Shown here in pieces: positions 10,194 through 21,033 of a stretch of DNA of 64,000 nt. The notes beneath the pieces were generated by a model. That model saw only the letters and a list, made by a program, of their open reading frames with translations, was not told the DNA's origin and made no database searches. Every line of letters starts with the position of its first letter. Positions within the stretch are counted from its first letter, which is position 1. The stretch is from Diadema setosum (Eukaryota > Echinodermata > Echinoidea > Diadematoida > Diadematidae), in contig NC_092704.1 of the NCBI RefSeq assembly GCF_964275005.1, positions 10,790,871 through 10,854,870 of the forward strand, in the 5' to 3' direction. The position numbers and the translations under genes are program-made.

Positions 10194-11321
10194 TCATTCC
10201 CGAGGTTTGTCGATCGAAGGCAGTTCTGTGATGTCGGTGGGATCCGCCATTCTGCTATCGTCAATGCCGCCGAAAACGGACTGTAACCCGATACTGGACA
10301 CTCCGCCACAGAGGTCCTTGACCGCCCGCCTGAAGTTAGGGTTCCGGGAGGCGTAGATGATGGGGTTCACACACGAGTTCGCAAAGGCCAAGACAACAAA
10401 AACGCGGTAGAGGGGACTGTACAGGTGGGTGTAGTGGACAAGACCGACGTTGAAGGCGAGAAAGCCGAGCTGGTCGGGAGTCCAGCAAATGACGAAGGTG
10501 ACGATGACGATCAGAAGGAGCCGGATGACTCGACGTCGAGCCGTCAGGAGTTTCAGGGCGTGTTTCTGCTGCTCCGTGCCCGACGTCAGGTTTTGTGTTC
10601 GCACACGCAGACTTCTTATCGTCAGGATGTGCGCGAAAACCATCACAATGACTGGTACGACATACTCGATGAGAAACAGAGCCACTCCAACAACTTTCTG
10701 GAAAGTCGGTGAAGGGAATTGCACAATACATGCGCCTTCTTTAATGTACGTGATGTAAAGACTGTATGTGTTAACGACGAAGGCCAAAACCCAAATGAAC
10801 CCGAGCGCGATCGTGCTTCTATGTGCTGTGAACAGACGTTGGTAGGTGAACGGATAACGAATGGCCATCAACCTCTCGATCGCAATCGTCGTCAGGGTGA
10901 AAATCGAGGCACATATCGATGTCCACATGAGCACTGATGAGTGGACGACGCGGCAGTAGAGTTGGCCTAGCGGTGTATTCGGGAGAGTGTCGATCTCATC
11001 GTGGGGGATAACAAAGATAGACGTCATGAGGTCGGCGACGGCCAGCCCCGCAATCAACGTATCAGTGGAACAGCGTCTACGCCGCCATCGAAAGAGCACG
11101 AGGATGACCAGGAGGTTGCCAATAACGCCGACCATGGCGAAGATAAGTTGGAGGATCTGCCACCACGGCCAGGAGACATGTTTCCACGACCACTCGAATG
11201 AATACGATATAGTTGTGTCATCGAGAACTTCGATCTCCTCCGTCAGCAACTCCTCGGTAAAGAAAGCAGTGAACCTTTGTGACATCGCGGTCGACATGGT
11301 CAATGTTTCAGCCGTCGGCAT
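10194..11321 (-). CDS. class A (rhodopsin-like) GPCR, single coding exon
   Basis: A 375-residue seven-transmembrane receptor expected in the plasma membrane, signalling through G proteins. The N-terminal ~50 residues are extracellular; TM1 carries GN (68-69) followed by LLVILVLF; TM2 has LAVAD (93-97); C123 at the top of TM3 and C198 in loop 2 can form the usual disulfide; the DRY box is replaced by IERLMA (E149, R150); TM6 has CWTPDQ (279-284); TM7 has NSCVNPIIY (315-323), a normal NPxxY. Length is typical for the family. The ATG at 11321 is the first in frame. A plausible splice acceptor (CCATATCCAG, read on the minus strand) lies about 30 bp before the ATG, suggesting a 5'UTR intron. The closest relative in the window is the GPCR at 47747-48856. 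Intronless, expanded GPCRs are known in sea urchins; the ligand is unknown. Confidence 0.93.
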   Translation of the reverse strand: MPTAETLTMSTAMSQRFTAFFTEELLTEEIEVLDDTTISYSFEWSWKHVSWPWWQILQLIFAMVGVIGNLLVILVLFRWRRRRCSTDTLIAGLAVADLMTSIFVIPHDEIDTLPNTPLGQLYCRVVHSSVLMWTSICASIFTLTTIAIERLMAIRYPFTYQRLFTAHRSTIALGFIWVLAFVVNTYSLYITYIKEGACIVQFPSPTFQKVVGVALFLIEYVVPVIVMVFAHILTIRSLRVRTQNLTSGTEQQKHALKLLTARRRVIRLLLIVIVTFVICWTPDQLGFLAFNVGLVHYTHLYSPLYRVFVVLAFANSCVNPIIYASRNPNFRRAVKDLCGGVSSIGLQSVFGGIDDSRMADPTDITELPSIDKPRE

Positions 11322-12247
11322 GGATGTCTGTTCCCCTCTTGGTCATATAGAAATTCACCTGGATATGGACAATGGCGGTTGATAACTTGATTTACGTGAA
11401 ATTTCTTTATGTATTCATTAACCGTTTAAGCCTTCTAGATATTAATAATATTCATAACGATGAGAGATATATTGTGTATCATGCTACCTTCTTCAATTTA
11501 TTGTTTATTTTGTCCTTTCATTTTCACTGTGGTTTTTATTTGTACTATTTCCTGAGTGATATTCATTAAACGAGATTTTCTCATCGACACGCTCCTCACA
11601 TCCCAAATCAACGAATGCATCGTACATATGCTTCGTACATAAATCGAATTATGATAATGCGTTGCTTCTACGTTGCTGATAATGAAAGGGAATATCCGTT
11701 CTCGTTGGACTTGCACTGTCACCTTCTACTATATAATTTTACCAATTTATCATTTTTTCATAGTTGTTTTCGTGAAGATAGTTTCATCACTCTGCTGTTT
11801 GATAAAAAGAGACTCTCTAGAATGAAATGAATATTTTAAAACAGGAGTATTGGACCCTGAATCTGATGAAGCCCCATATTTTTGATTGGGTTCATAACTA
11901 ATGGGGGATCAAACAAAAGTATCAATGCCAGTGAACAAAGGGTATCATAAATATTCCAGATAGGAAAATCAATCTGGATAATGATTCCCCTACCGTCTTG
12001 CATTACCATATGAAAAGAGTAACTAGAAGGTCACCGGTCCGTATAGACGCATATCGTACTGAAGGGTGTAATTAGTTAAGCATTTTGTTTTGTATCTGGA
12101 TGACTAATCTTGTTACTGTCGTCAGACTGAAACGGTCCCCTTCCCCCAATAACAAAACAAAACAAAACAAACAAAGAAACAAACGACTAAAATCATGAAA
12201 ATTCACCAGCTGTAACGAAAAAAAAAAATCCTCAAATTTATAGACTT
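11322..12247. other. GPCR 5' flank; no other gene
   Basis: AT-rich sequence upstream of the minus-strand GPCR. It should hold the promoter and 5'UTR exon of that gene, but no clear core promoter could be chosen. An ACAAA-type tract lies at 12155-12185. Confidence 0.4.
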
Positions 12248-12510
12248 TACACTAAAAAAAAAAAAAAAAAAAAAAAAATCCGGGTCAGAACTGACCCGAA
12301 ACCGGGTCCGTTGGTGTCACACCCCGTTCCGGGTCAAAAATGACTTGGAATTTGGTCATGGAGACTCGGAATGGAACCACCTTGACTCAATTCATGACTC
12401 TGAATGGGGTCATATCTGACCCCATTCCTTGTCATTTCTGACCCGAAACGGGGTGTCACCCCAACGGACCCTTTCCGGGTCATTTCTGACTCGGGTGTTT
12501 TAAGAGTGTA
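12248..12510. mobile_element. MITE with TACACT ends and CCGGGTCA arms
   Basis: Ends TACACT (12248-12253) and AGTGTA (12505-12510). Inside, the arms about 12279-12345 and 12430-12500 are complementary: CCGGGTCAGAACTGACCCG and GGGTCCGTTGG...GTGTCAC against GTGTCACCCCAACGGACCC and GGGTCATTTCTGACTCGGG. An A run of about 26 follows the left end. Length about 263 bp, no coding capacity. Confidence 0.65.
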
Positions 12511-14234
12511 GATTCCGTAAATCAGAGTTGATTCTAATTTTCTCGCTATAATTTTCATTCAGTTCAGACTGCTTGGATATGGATTGTGTTTATATATTTT
12601 ATCATCAATACGTCAGAAAAAAAAAACAACAGCAAAGAAGAGGACAACTCCCCAGTTTACTTGAAGAGTGATAATCCGGCATGGCATAAATCGCAATGTG
12701 CTTGAAGACAAAATAAATAAATAGAGAAACAAATAAATAAATAAATAAATGATATTTATCCTGTAAATTTTCTCTTTGAATTGTTGCCTTATGATACCTG
12801 TTTCCATTACTTGCTGCCATAAACGAAATGTATACATGGTGTGGTATGATCGAATTTCTAAGCAAGCTCCTAACCGTTAACTGGAACACTGCCGACGCCG
12901 ACTTTTTAAAAGGGGGGGGGGGGGGCAAGTTATCATTTCTGGAGCCACTTCTGGGTTCATCAGCTACCAAGCAAACGAAACAAAAACACACCCACAAAAA
13001 AAAAAAAAAACAACAACAAACCTTACCGGCACTTCCCGGGTTAAAAAAGGTGGAGGGGGCTTAAGTGGTTAGACCATGTAATGTGTTAATATGTATTATG
13101 AAGAAGTTTTTAGCTGTATACATGACTTATCGCACACCCAAAGTCAAAATCTTTCGCTTCTCGATGCCGAATGTTTTTATGCAACAAATACTTATCATGA
13201 CGACATGAAACATTGCAACTTTTGTTTTAGAGGAGACTCTTTAATCAACAAAAAAAGCAAAACAAAGCAAAACAAAGCAAACAAACAGTAACAACAGTAA
13301 CAGTAACAGTAAAAACCCCGCTAACATCAAAGCTGTAATATTTATATGAATAGGGTATCGGTAGTCAATGTTTGATCGCCAAACCTACATCATATTTTCT
13401 TCCTTTAAAAATCATGTTTGTTTGTTCCTGTCTTCCTTCAAACTGACATATTATTGAGATTTTTTTTTTTTTTTTTTTTTGGGGGGGGGGGGGCGTGTTT
13501 TCTTACTATGAACTGACAATACTCGAGTATTGTCAGAATCAGTAATAGATAGACAAGACACGAAAATAGAGGAGCTGCGGCAATATAGTGTAAGCTCAAT
13601 AACTTTACAGGTCCTTGTACTTTTATGAAATGGAAAGGGAAAAAAATCCTAACAAACCGATGATTATACTCCATTACCAAATTCCAGTGAAAAGGAACTG
13701 TAACCTGAGGATCATCCTCTTTACGCGAGGCTTAATAAAGAGAAAATCCTTCCCGAGACAAACTCATTAGCTGCTTAGCAAAAACGACATCACTTGTCGA
13801 AAATGGCAAATCAGTTTGACTTTGACCTGAATTGAGCTTAAACATATTACAATGCTGTTTACAGATTATAGGCCTTTAAAAGCACACCATCCGGACAAGT
13901 CTAATGCCATTCGCAAATTTGCTTAAAATGCGAACTACATTTAGAAAAAAAAATAACGCAACCAAACATGTATACCATTTTAGTGTACAGTGCATCCCCC
14001 TTTGAATCGCGTGCAACGCAAATATAAATTCTCTTCAAAGAAATTTGACAAATTTTGCGATAATTCATAGTGAGACATAGATTTCAACAGAAAGAGTAAT
14101 GTCCGAAAGAAACTTGATTGTTTGGATTGAAGACATATATAGTTTAAAACTTAAGACTTTAATCACAAAAGGACTTGACCATATTATGGCTTGTGAAAAA
14201 CACACACTTTTTTTTTTTTTTTTTTTTTGCTTGT
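12511..14234. other. no gene seen
   Basis: Mixed AT-rich sequence with simple tracts: AAAT repeats (12711-12750), a G run (12912-12925), an AACAG tract (13285-13310) and a T22-G run at about 13460-13493. Open frames across these tracts are low-complexity. No gene, RNA or mobile element was recognised. Confidence 0.5.
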
Positions 14235-14415
14235 TGGTTAGAATGTCAGTGGTAAAAATGTCAATGGTTAAATTGCCAAGGGTAAAAACGTCAGAGGTAG
14301 GAATTGCAGGAGTAAATATGTCATGGCAAAAGTATCATGGTAAAAAGTGTCAGAGGTAAAAATGTCAATGGTAAAATGTCACGCGTAAACTGTCATAGCG
14401 GTAAATATAAATGTA

Positions 14416-14450
<35 letters not shown>

Positions 14451-14850
14451 AGGAACAAAAAAGTTACGGGAAAAGTGTCAGTGGTATAACTGTCCGGGGA
14501 AAAATGCCACGTGTAAAAAAAAAAAAATGTCAGAGGTCAAAATGCTGAGGGTTAAATGTCAGGCGTAAAAATATAATGAAGTAAATGTTATGGAGAAAAT
14601 GTCAGGTACAAAAATGTCAGGGAAACACATCTTAGAAAAATGTCTAGCGGTAAAGATGTCAAGGGCAAAAATGTCACGAGTAAAATGTCAGGGACAGAAA
14701 TGTCAGGGGAAATATTATGTCAAGGATAAAAGAAAAAGTTTCGCTCTATGGCAAAAAAAAAAAAAAAAAAATGTTAAGAACCAGACTTTTCCCATAGTCA
14801 TCTTATACCATTGACATTTTTACCTGACACTTTTCAATTACAGTCAGTTA
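14235..14850. repeat. minisatellite, ~16-bp AATGTCAGGGGTAAA unit
   Basis: Some 30 imperfect copies of a 14-19-bp unit (AATGTCAG, GGGTAAA and variants), interrupted by a TA microsatellite (14420-14446) and two A runs. The last bases (CATTTTTACCTGACAC, 14814-14829) are the unit in reverse. Open frames here (KMSRAKMSRVK-type) are products of the repeat. Confidence 0.8.
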
Positions 14851-15904
14851 AAATTATCTTGAACATAGATACGGTGGAAAACGTTTTTCGTACCTGAATG
14901 TATAGCGTCTCTTGAATTTCTTGGAAAATAATCATTATGCCAGTCAATTGTTAGTTTTGCCTTCAAAACTGCCTCACTTTTGTTGTGACGACGTGATGTG
15001 AAGATGTATTTGATGTAAAGGGCATATAGCGGGAAATGTCAAAGAAACTAAACTTAAATCATTAGTTAACGCTCAAAATAGTCACTAATAATCGGTCAGT
15101 TTGTAATAATCAGTGGCTACATTTGAAAGTTATTTCTTATCGTTTATGATATTTTATCTGTACCTAATGATTGTCAGCATTTATGAAATCATGAATGGAT
15201 TTAATTACCTTTGGCAGTAATACTTTGCACTTTTGAAAACTATTTCATCAGATACAAAATCCTTCAAGTATAACGAAGCAAGGGTAACGGGATAAGATAA
15301 CAACTAATATAGATTAGCAGAAAAAAAAATGAATATCAATCATAGATAGATAAGCATAAAAGCATTGTTTGAGGAAGCATAAAATTATACATACATGGTT
15401 TTAAAAAGTGTAAAATACACGTTCCGCCCTGTTAATACTGGCAGTGCACTTACCTGAAATGTTGTGTATCCTCCGGCTGTATTATGATAACTGTTCCTAT
15501 CTTCAACGACTATATTATTTTGATCTGCAGACGAGTGATTTGCTCTTTTAGCACTTTACAACTTTCCACACAGTATTAAAGAAAGAAAATATTAGGAAAT
15601 ACAATTTGCAGAAGCTGTATACCTTTCATGAAGATTCTGTCTTGTAAGTAAAAAGAACTCTTCCGTTATTATTAGTCCGCGTAGTGTTCTCAGTTCATCC
15701 GGGCGAACTGGCGCGAAGAAGACAAAGACAAGCGTTTAAAAGATCCTGAGGGCGCGGAGCATCAGACGGCTTGCAGGCGTCGGATGAGCGTCAAATGCGT
15801 ATACTAGTAGTCGCTACAAAAACTCGTGACTGCGCCATGCGGTGACACACAAAACTCCACCTATATAGACCTCCCGGACTATTTTGTGACTTTCATTATC
15901 TATA
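14851..15904. other. no gene seen
   Basis: AT-rich sequence without recognisable coding region, array or element. A more GC-rich patch (about 15690-15860, GGGCGCGGAGCATC) stands out but shows no known feature. Confidence 0.45.
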
Positions 15905-16066
15905 GTGATTAGCGAGCTTTAGATCGCGACGCGAACGCTATTTAAAAGACGATGCTTCGTCCCGAATTGATGAAACACCTGTCTCGCGCATGTGTAGAAC
16001 ACATTTTCCTTTTTTAACTACCTTAGCATCTTCTTAGCGTTCGCGTTGCAGATCTATAAAGCTCGC
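15905..16066. mobile_element. MITE, AGCTTTAGAT/GCGACGCG family, copy C
   Basis: Left end GATTAGCGAGCTTTAGATCG then CGACGCGAACGCTA; right end TAGCGTTCGCGTTGCAGATC then TATAAAGCTCGCT. About 160 bp. The middle (CGAATTGATGAAACACCTGT, CGCGCATGTGTAG) matches copy B. Copy A shares the ends only. Confidence 0.75.
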
Positions 16067-16560
16067 TTTTCCTTGGATACCGCGTCCTCTGCTTTGTAAT
16101 AGTGTTCACTGTCATATCGTTTGTAATATCGACACATACACACACACACGCACACACACACACACACACACACACTCTCTCTCTCTCTCTCTCTATCGCA
16201 TATAATAATTATGTCATACCTTTAAATCAATTTCACTAGTTTGAATTTTACCCGTAATTCCTTTTCGGACTGACTTCTCTTTTTTAAATTGCTCTATACA
16301 GATTCGGTGTTTCACAGCAGACACTATAATTTCATATGCAGTACAGTATGTCCCCCCCCCCAAAAAAAAAAAAATACAATCGATTTTCGCATTGATAACT
16401 TTCAAAATGATGATTGAACAATTTAAATGCTATTTCGGGGAATGAAACTACAACTTCTTACCTACACTTTGCAGAAAACCCCATTAAATTTGGTTAAGTG
16501 GTCACAGATAAATGTGGATTGTTGTTAAGCATGTCATGGGCCTGTTTCTTCCAAGTTCAG
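16067..16560. other. CA/CT microsatellite and C-A runs; no gene
   Basis: An ACACAC tract (about 16136-16174) runs into TCTCTC (16175-16192). A C10-A12 run is at 16352-16373. The last ~25 bases form a good pyrimidine tract and acceptor for the candidate exon that follows. Confidence 0.5.
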
Positions 16561-16701
16561 TACTTGCAAGGAGGTACTTGATGCTCTTGGAACTGAGAAC
16601 ACAATGGACAAAACTTGGAGGGAAGGGATTCCTGACACTGACATGCTCTACAAAGATCTTTATTTCTCTTTGACCACTGAAGCAAATCGGATGGGTTTTT
16701 T
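16561..16701 (+). CDS. candidate internal exon, unknown protein
   Basis: A 141-bp open segment lies between a good acceptor (CCTGTTTCTTCCAAGTTCAG, ending 16560) and a consensus donor (GTAAGA at 16702). Read from the second base it gives TCKEVLDALGTENTMDKTWR then EGIPDTDMLYKDLYFSLTTE and ANRMGF, with normal amino-acid composition, no simple repeat, and phases compatible with an internal exon. The frame closes within a few bases beyond the donor (TAA), as expected for an exon edge. I do not recognise the family. No flanking exons were found, so host exon or remnant of a mobile element are both possible. Confidence 0.4.
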
Positions 16702-18093
16702 GTAAGATGTGGGTAATGAGCTATGTTTTCATACCTTGAAATTGTACTTGGATTGATTCACTATTCTTAAAGTCATTGTTGCGGACGGTCCCGTTGTATA
16801 TTTTTTTTTTTTTTTTTGGGGGGGGAACATACGGTATATTATATAATGAAGTCACTTTAACACGCATATTTCACATGTGTGTGTGTGTGTGTGTATGAAA
16901 ACTGGTGTGCACAAAATGAAAAGGAGTAAAACGATAAACAGACTGCACTGTCGGGGATGGAAAAATAGGAAAATGGTTGTTGATCTTGTATTATATAACG
17001 ACTGAAGAGATCCTTGTCATTTGATTGGTTGTCTGACATTGATTATTCGGCCCATTTCACTATGACGTCATCATCCGTGCAATTGTGGTTCCATTTACCG
17101 TGCAATTTTGGATCCATACGATCTGCTCCATTGCACGCTCACTGCAAGCCCGGCTTACTACGCGTATACGCTTGCGTGTACGTGTTGCAGTGTATGTATG
17201 CGACAGCGCGCTACTGATAATGGCGTAAAGGCTAAAGCACTCAGTAAGCACTCTCGCGATCTCAGATTCTCTCTTGTTTCTAAACGAATAAAACATGAAA
17301 GGACAAGGATCTCTTTCAGGCGTTATATAAAACAAATAATAAATGTTTTTCATCCGTGCAATGGACAGAATATTTCATTTGGTGAAAGATGAAATGTTCG
17401 ATCCATTCAACTCGGCGGCGCCTGGTTGAATGGATCATTTCATTCATTATTTGTATACTATCTTCTGTTGTGTTGCTCTATTATATGTCAGAAACGCCCC
17501 CCCCAAAAAAAAAAAAAAAAAAAACCACAACAAAACAACAACAACAACAAAAAACAAAAAAACAAATAAACCAAAAAAAAAAAAAAAAAAAAAACGCCAA
17601 GAACAACCTCATTGAACATTTGTGATGTAACAGCGAAATACGGGTGGGTCCGCATAGCGTTCTTCTAATCTGTACATGGGAAATCATTAGCAGAGTGAAA
17701 AACAGACTGATCCGGCATACGGATTGAGGGGAATATATACACAAATGCAAATTGCTGCCAAGGCCGATCGGTCAATTAATTGCTAATGATGACGACTCGT
17801 TTCTCATACTCCCAAAGGGACAACGTGAAATTTCTTCTCTGGTTGCTTTTTCCCCCACTTGAAATAACAATCAACGGCAGTACATGAAATCCACCCCCAA
17901 TGGTTAATATTTCCCGCTCGCACATTGTAGCATTGTCGTTTTAGATCACAAGTCATTAGGAAGTTTGTTTCCTCTGTGATGCTTATGCATGTTAATGAAT
18001 GGCATATATTTCTTTTTTTTTTTCTCGTTGCGGTAAAGATATACTTTTCGTTACTTCATTATCTTCTATTTACAAATATACGATAAACATTTT
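16702..18093. other. no gene; GC-richer patch with CRE and a hairpin
   Basis: Contains T17-G run (16801-16826), GT microsatellite (16876-16894), a CCAAT-type ATTGG (17023-17027) and a perfect CRE palindrome TGACGTCA (17063-17070) in a CpG-richer patch to about 17270. A hairpin lies at 17391-17441 (GAAATGTTCGATCCATTCAAC against GTTGAATGGATCATTTC), and C8-A runs at 17500-17600. A promoter near 17.0-17.2 kb is possible but no transcript is supported. Confidence 0.4.
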
Positions 18094-18419
18094 GGCCCGA
18101 ATTCACGAAGGTGGTACAAATGAAACCATGGTTTAAACCATGGACAAAAACCATGGAGCGCCAAGTGTCGCATGGAATATTTCGTTACGAAATCAGTCAT
18201 TTCGTCGATGAAATGATTATTTTGTAAAGAAATGACAACATTTTGTAACTAAATGAACATTTCGTCCACGAAATGATAATTTCGTTAACGAAACAGTCAT
18301 TTTGTCGACGAAATGACCAATTTCGTAACGAAATATTCCGTTTGACACTTGGCGCTCCATAGTTTTTGTCCATGGTTTAGACCATGGTTTTGTTTGTACC
18401 ACCTTCGTGAATTCGGGCC
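18094..18419. mobile_element. MITE with GGCCCGAATTCACGAAGG ends
   Basis: Near-perfect inverted repeats of about 73 bp (GGCCCGAATTCACGAAGGTG at both ends, then ACCATGG motifs and GGAGCGCCAAGTGTC). Element length 326 bp, flanked by TTT on both sides, which may be a 3-bp target duplication as in PIF/Harbinger-type elements (inference). The centre is a run of small palindromes built on ATTTCGT-ACGAAATGA, about seven in a row. Confidence 0.8.
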
Positions 18420-18461
18420 TTTAGGTTCATTGCGATCACATCTGTTTGCTTATGATTTCGT

Positions 18462-19124
18462 TCACTGAAAAAACAACAACAACAAAACCCAAAGTATGAT
18501 GTGCATCATCTCATTGAGAGAGATTGCGTCTCTAAAACACGACTGATTTGATTGAGGAGACGATGAGATAGTGGCAGATCTTCCGTGACCTCTGCACTGC
18601 AACAAGTCCTGTGTTAAATATGAAACACCGAGATGGTGTTAAATTTCTGGTGCTCATTAACACCTCCGTGTGTCATTTCTAAATATAGAATTGTGTTTGT
18701 TGTTTTTTTTTATATAGTTTCTTAGTTACTGTTCTTCTTGTTGATTTGGAACTTAAACAAGACGATCAAGAATTTTTCAAAAAAGTACTTGATTTTTGAA
18801 AAAAAAAGTGTGAACACATTTACACCACAGTAACACCAGTTGGTGTGGTCTCCTATTGAAGCTGGACGGGTGTTATACCATTGATATTAACGCAAGCAAT
18901 ATCAAATCAACACCATGCGGTGTCATTGTTGAATTAACACCAGCGCAGTGTCAAAAATATCACAAGCTACAGTGTCAAATCAACACCATGAAGTGCCAAG
19001 TGAAATTTTTCAACAACATCACAACATACTTTCTACACCTGTGGGTGTGGTCCTCTATCAACACTTGATCGGTGTTAGATTTAACACCCATGGTGTTAAA
19101 TCTAACAACGATGTTTTTACAGTG
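18462..19124. repeat. GGTGTTAA/TTAACACC motif field, likely decayed element
   Basis: Some fifteen copies of GGTGTTAA, TTAACACC, ACACC or GGTGT in both orientations over about 500 bp. Possible ends are CACTGAAAAAAC (18462) and GTTTTTACAGTG (19113-19124), near-complementary, which would make it a non-autonomous element of ~660 bp. No coding region. Confidence 0.5.
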
Positions 19125-19264
19125 TGGGTGTCACTTTCACCTATACGAACTAAGCATTGCCAAACTCGGATAGATTTGCGACAGCATCGTTTTGGATTGT
19201 TTTTTTCCGAAAGGGATTCAGCTCATTGGCTAACTAGCACATGATTATTAAGGGTGCTAGGCAC

Positions 19265-19690
19265 TTTTACTGTTAAAATGCTATTATCTACATTTTAAAG
19301 TGCTGGGTGACGCTCGTTATTCCGAAAGTTTATCAATCCGAAAATGAAGTGGGGTTCCTTATTGCAAAGGTTCGTTGTTCAGAAACACACAAATTCTCTA
19401 CACCTTAATGTTCCTTTATCTAGAAATGAAATACGGTTCGTTTAACTGAACATTGCTTGCGTTATTCCGAAGGTTTTTTTAATCTGAAAATGAAAAAAAA
19501 GATTTGTTAAACCGAAGGTTCTCTTATGCGAAAATGAAATAAGGTTCGTTAATCCGAAAATGTTCAAAAAAGAATGAAAGAAAAGGAACATATTTAATGA
19601 ACCTTTGGAATTACGAACTTTATTTCGTTTTCATATTAACGAACCTTAATTCATTTTCGGATTAATGAACCTTCAGAACGAACTGTAACA
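19265..19690. repeat. minisatellite with GTTCGTTATTCCGAA units
   Basis: Units of the form GGTTCGTTAATCCGAAAATG and GTTATTCCGAAGGTT alternate imperfectly; from about 19590 the unit appears in reverse (CATTTTCGGATTAATGAACC). A single unit recurs at 56900-56945. No gene. Confidence 0.6.
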
Positions 19691-20780
19691 TAATTGTATA
19701 GATTATTATATTATATAGCACTCATTCATGTTAACAAAGTCGTGCTCTCGTTCTATCTCAAAGTTCGAGATTTCTTTTAATTACAGGTTGAATTCTATGT
19801 TCTTCTCGATAAACTTCTTTCTGCCAAAACTAAAAGGCTTAAATATTTTAATTGATAGTCATGGATAGTTTGCAAAGCGAGTCATCTTACTCCCGTGATG
19901 AGGAGAGTCACATTTCATGATTTCAGTCGGTGTTAGTGCAACAGATGGATTTAGCATTAGTTTATTTTGCATTCGTTACACGGAACAATTCAGATCTAGT
20001 ATATCAGCGGCAATGTTAAGGTGAAATAAGTACAAACAGACACTAACAATACATAGGCCTAACTAGGGAAGAAAAATAAAACCCAGTATGCTAACATCTA
20101 CCAAAAGCAATGATGACAATGATGCTACAACTTTGAGAATTGTTTCAGTTTATTATGAGTTAGGGCAGTTTTAATAATTTTTTGCACATGCTATATGATC
20201 TACGCTTATACTTACATGCAAAATGTTATACATACATGACATATGTACTCTCTTGTAGTCATTGAGGGTGCTATAATACAGAGTAACTTGTTGAAATAAT
20301 ATATCGTATATACACTTTGAATGCTGACTGCCTTTAAACCTGATCATTTTGAAACGATTATGCCGATTTCTATTTTTGTGGCAGTCTATCCTTTCTGGCC
20401 GTTCGATTTGCTGCTAGGCTTGTTACGCATTTACAAAATTTATGACATGCCCCTACTAGTCAGTAATAGTTGGGGGGAAATGCCGTTATGGAGATGGATG
20501 TTGACTGCGTCATCATGCAACAGCGGTACAGTGTCTGAGCAGGTGAACGGGTTCCGTGCAATTGAGAAGTGCTATTATACATGCCGTTCAAGAGAGAGAG
20601 AAAAAAAAATTGTGTGTAACCTTATTTTGGTTATTTCTTTGCCTATTATCGTTCCGTCAGTGCTTTCAACATGACCTCCACCTGTGGGTTCTCCTTGTCA
20701 GCAGTGTGCTAATTTTCATCATTATAGGTCATGTGATGTAGGCCTTGCCCTTGTAGTAACTGCAGTATGTTATACCTTAC
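19691..20780. other. arylsulfatase intron or 3' side; no gene seen
   Basis: AT-rich sequence downstream of the last recognised arylsulfatase exon. The 3'-terminal exons of that gene were not recognised here and may lie left of it or outside the window. Confidence 0.4.
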
Positions 20781-21033
20781 CTCGTTGTTGCTAAAAAGCA
20801 CTTCGCTCAGATCGTATCCATCTAGGGGAATGCTTGGAACCTCTGCCCCCGCAATGCTGGCAATGGTAGGAAGGAGGTCTAGTATGCTACCGAGCTCTGC
20901 AGAAGGGCCCGGCTGGATTTGTCCAGGCCAGTGAGCGATGAAGGGGACTCGCATGCCTCCTTCATACGTCGAAAATTTCCCACATTTCAGCGGCCCGCTG
21001 CTACCACCGAGTGTGTATTCTTTCAAGTTCCCA
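20781..21033 (-). CDS. arylsulfatase-like gene, exon with GGMRVP motif
   Basis: 253-bp exon. The acceptor TTTTCGCAG (minus strand) precedes TGGGAACTTG; the donor is GAG|GTAAGG after 20781. Translation GNLKEYTLGGSSGPLKCGK, YEGGMRVPFIAHWPGQIQPG, DLLPTIASIAGAEVP and PLDGYDLSEVLF matches the sulfatase region after the metal-binding SDNG box: the glycine-rich turn, then EGG.R.P and the P..D..D loop. Phases fit the exon at 30471-30615 (2 bases plus 1 base). The family hydrolyses sulfate esters in lysosome, cell surface or, in sea urchin embryos, extracellular matrix. The preceding intron is about 9.4 kb and holds an LTR element and a LINE. Confidence 0.85.

Noticed and set aside
10425-11382. Plus-strand frames opposite the GPCR
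   Set aside because: Antisense shadows of a GC-rich coding exon; no family resemblance.
14099-14814. Open frames with repeated MSRVK-like peptides
   Set aside because: Direct products of the ~16-bp minisatellite; no start context or splice support.
17481-17625. Long open frames over poly-A, poly-C and poly-T runs
   Set aside because: Translations are runs of K, P, F or G from homopolymers; they open in several frames at once.
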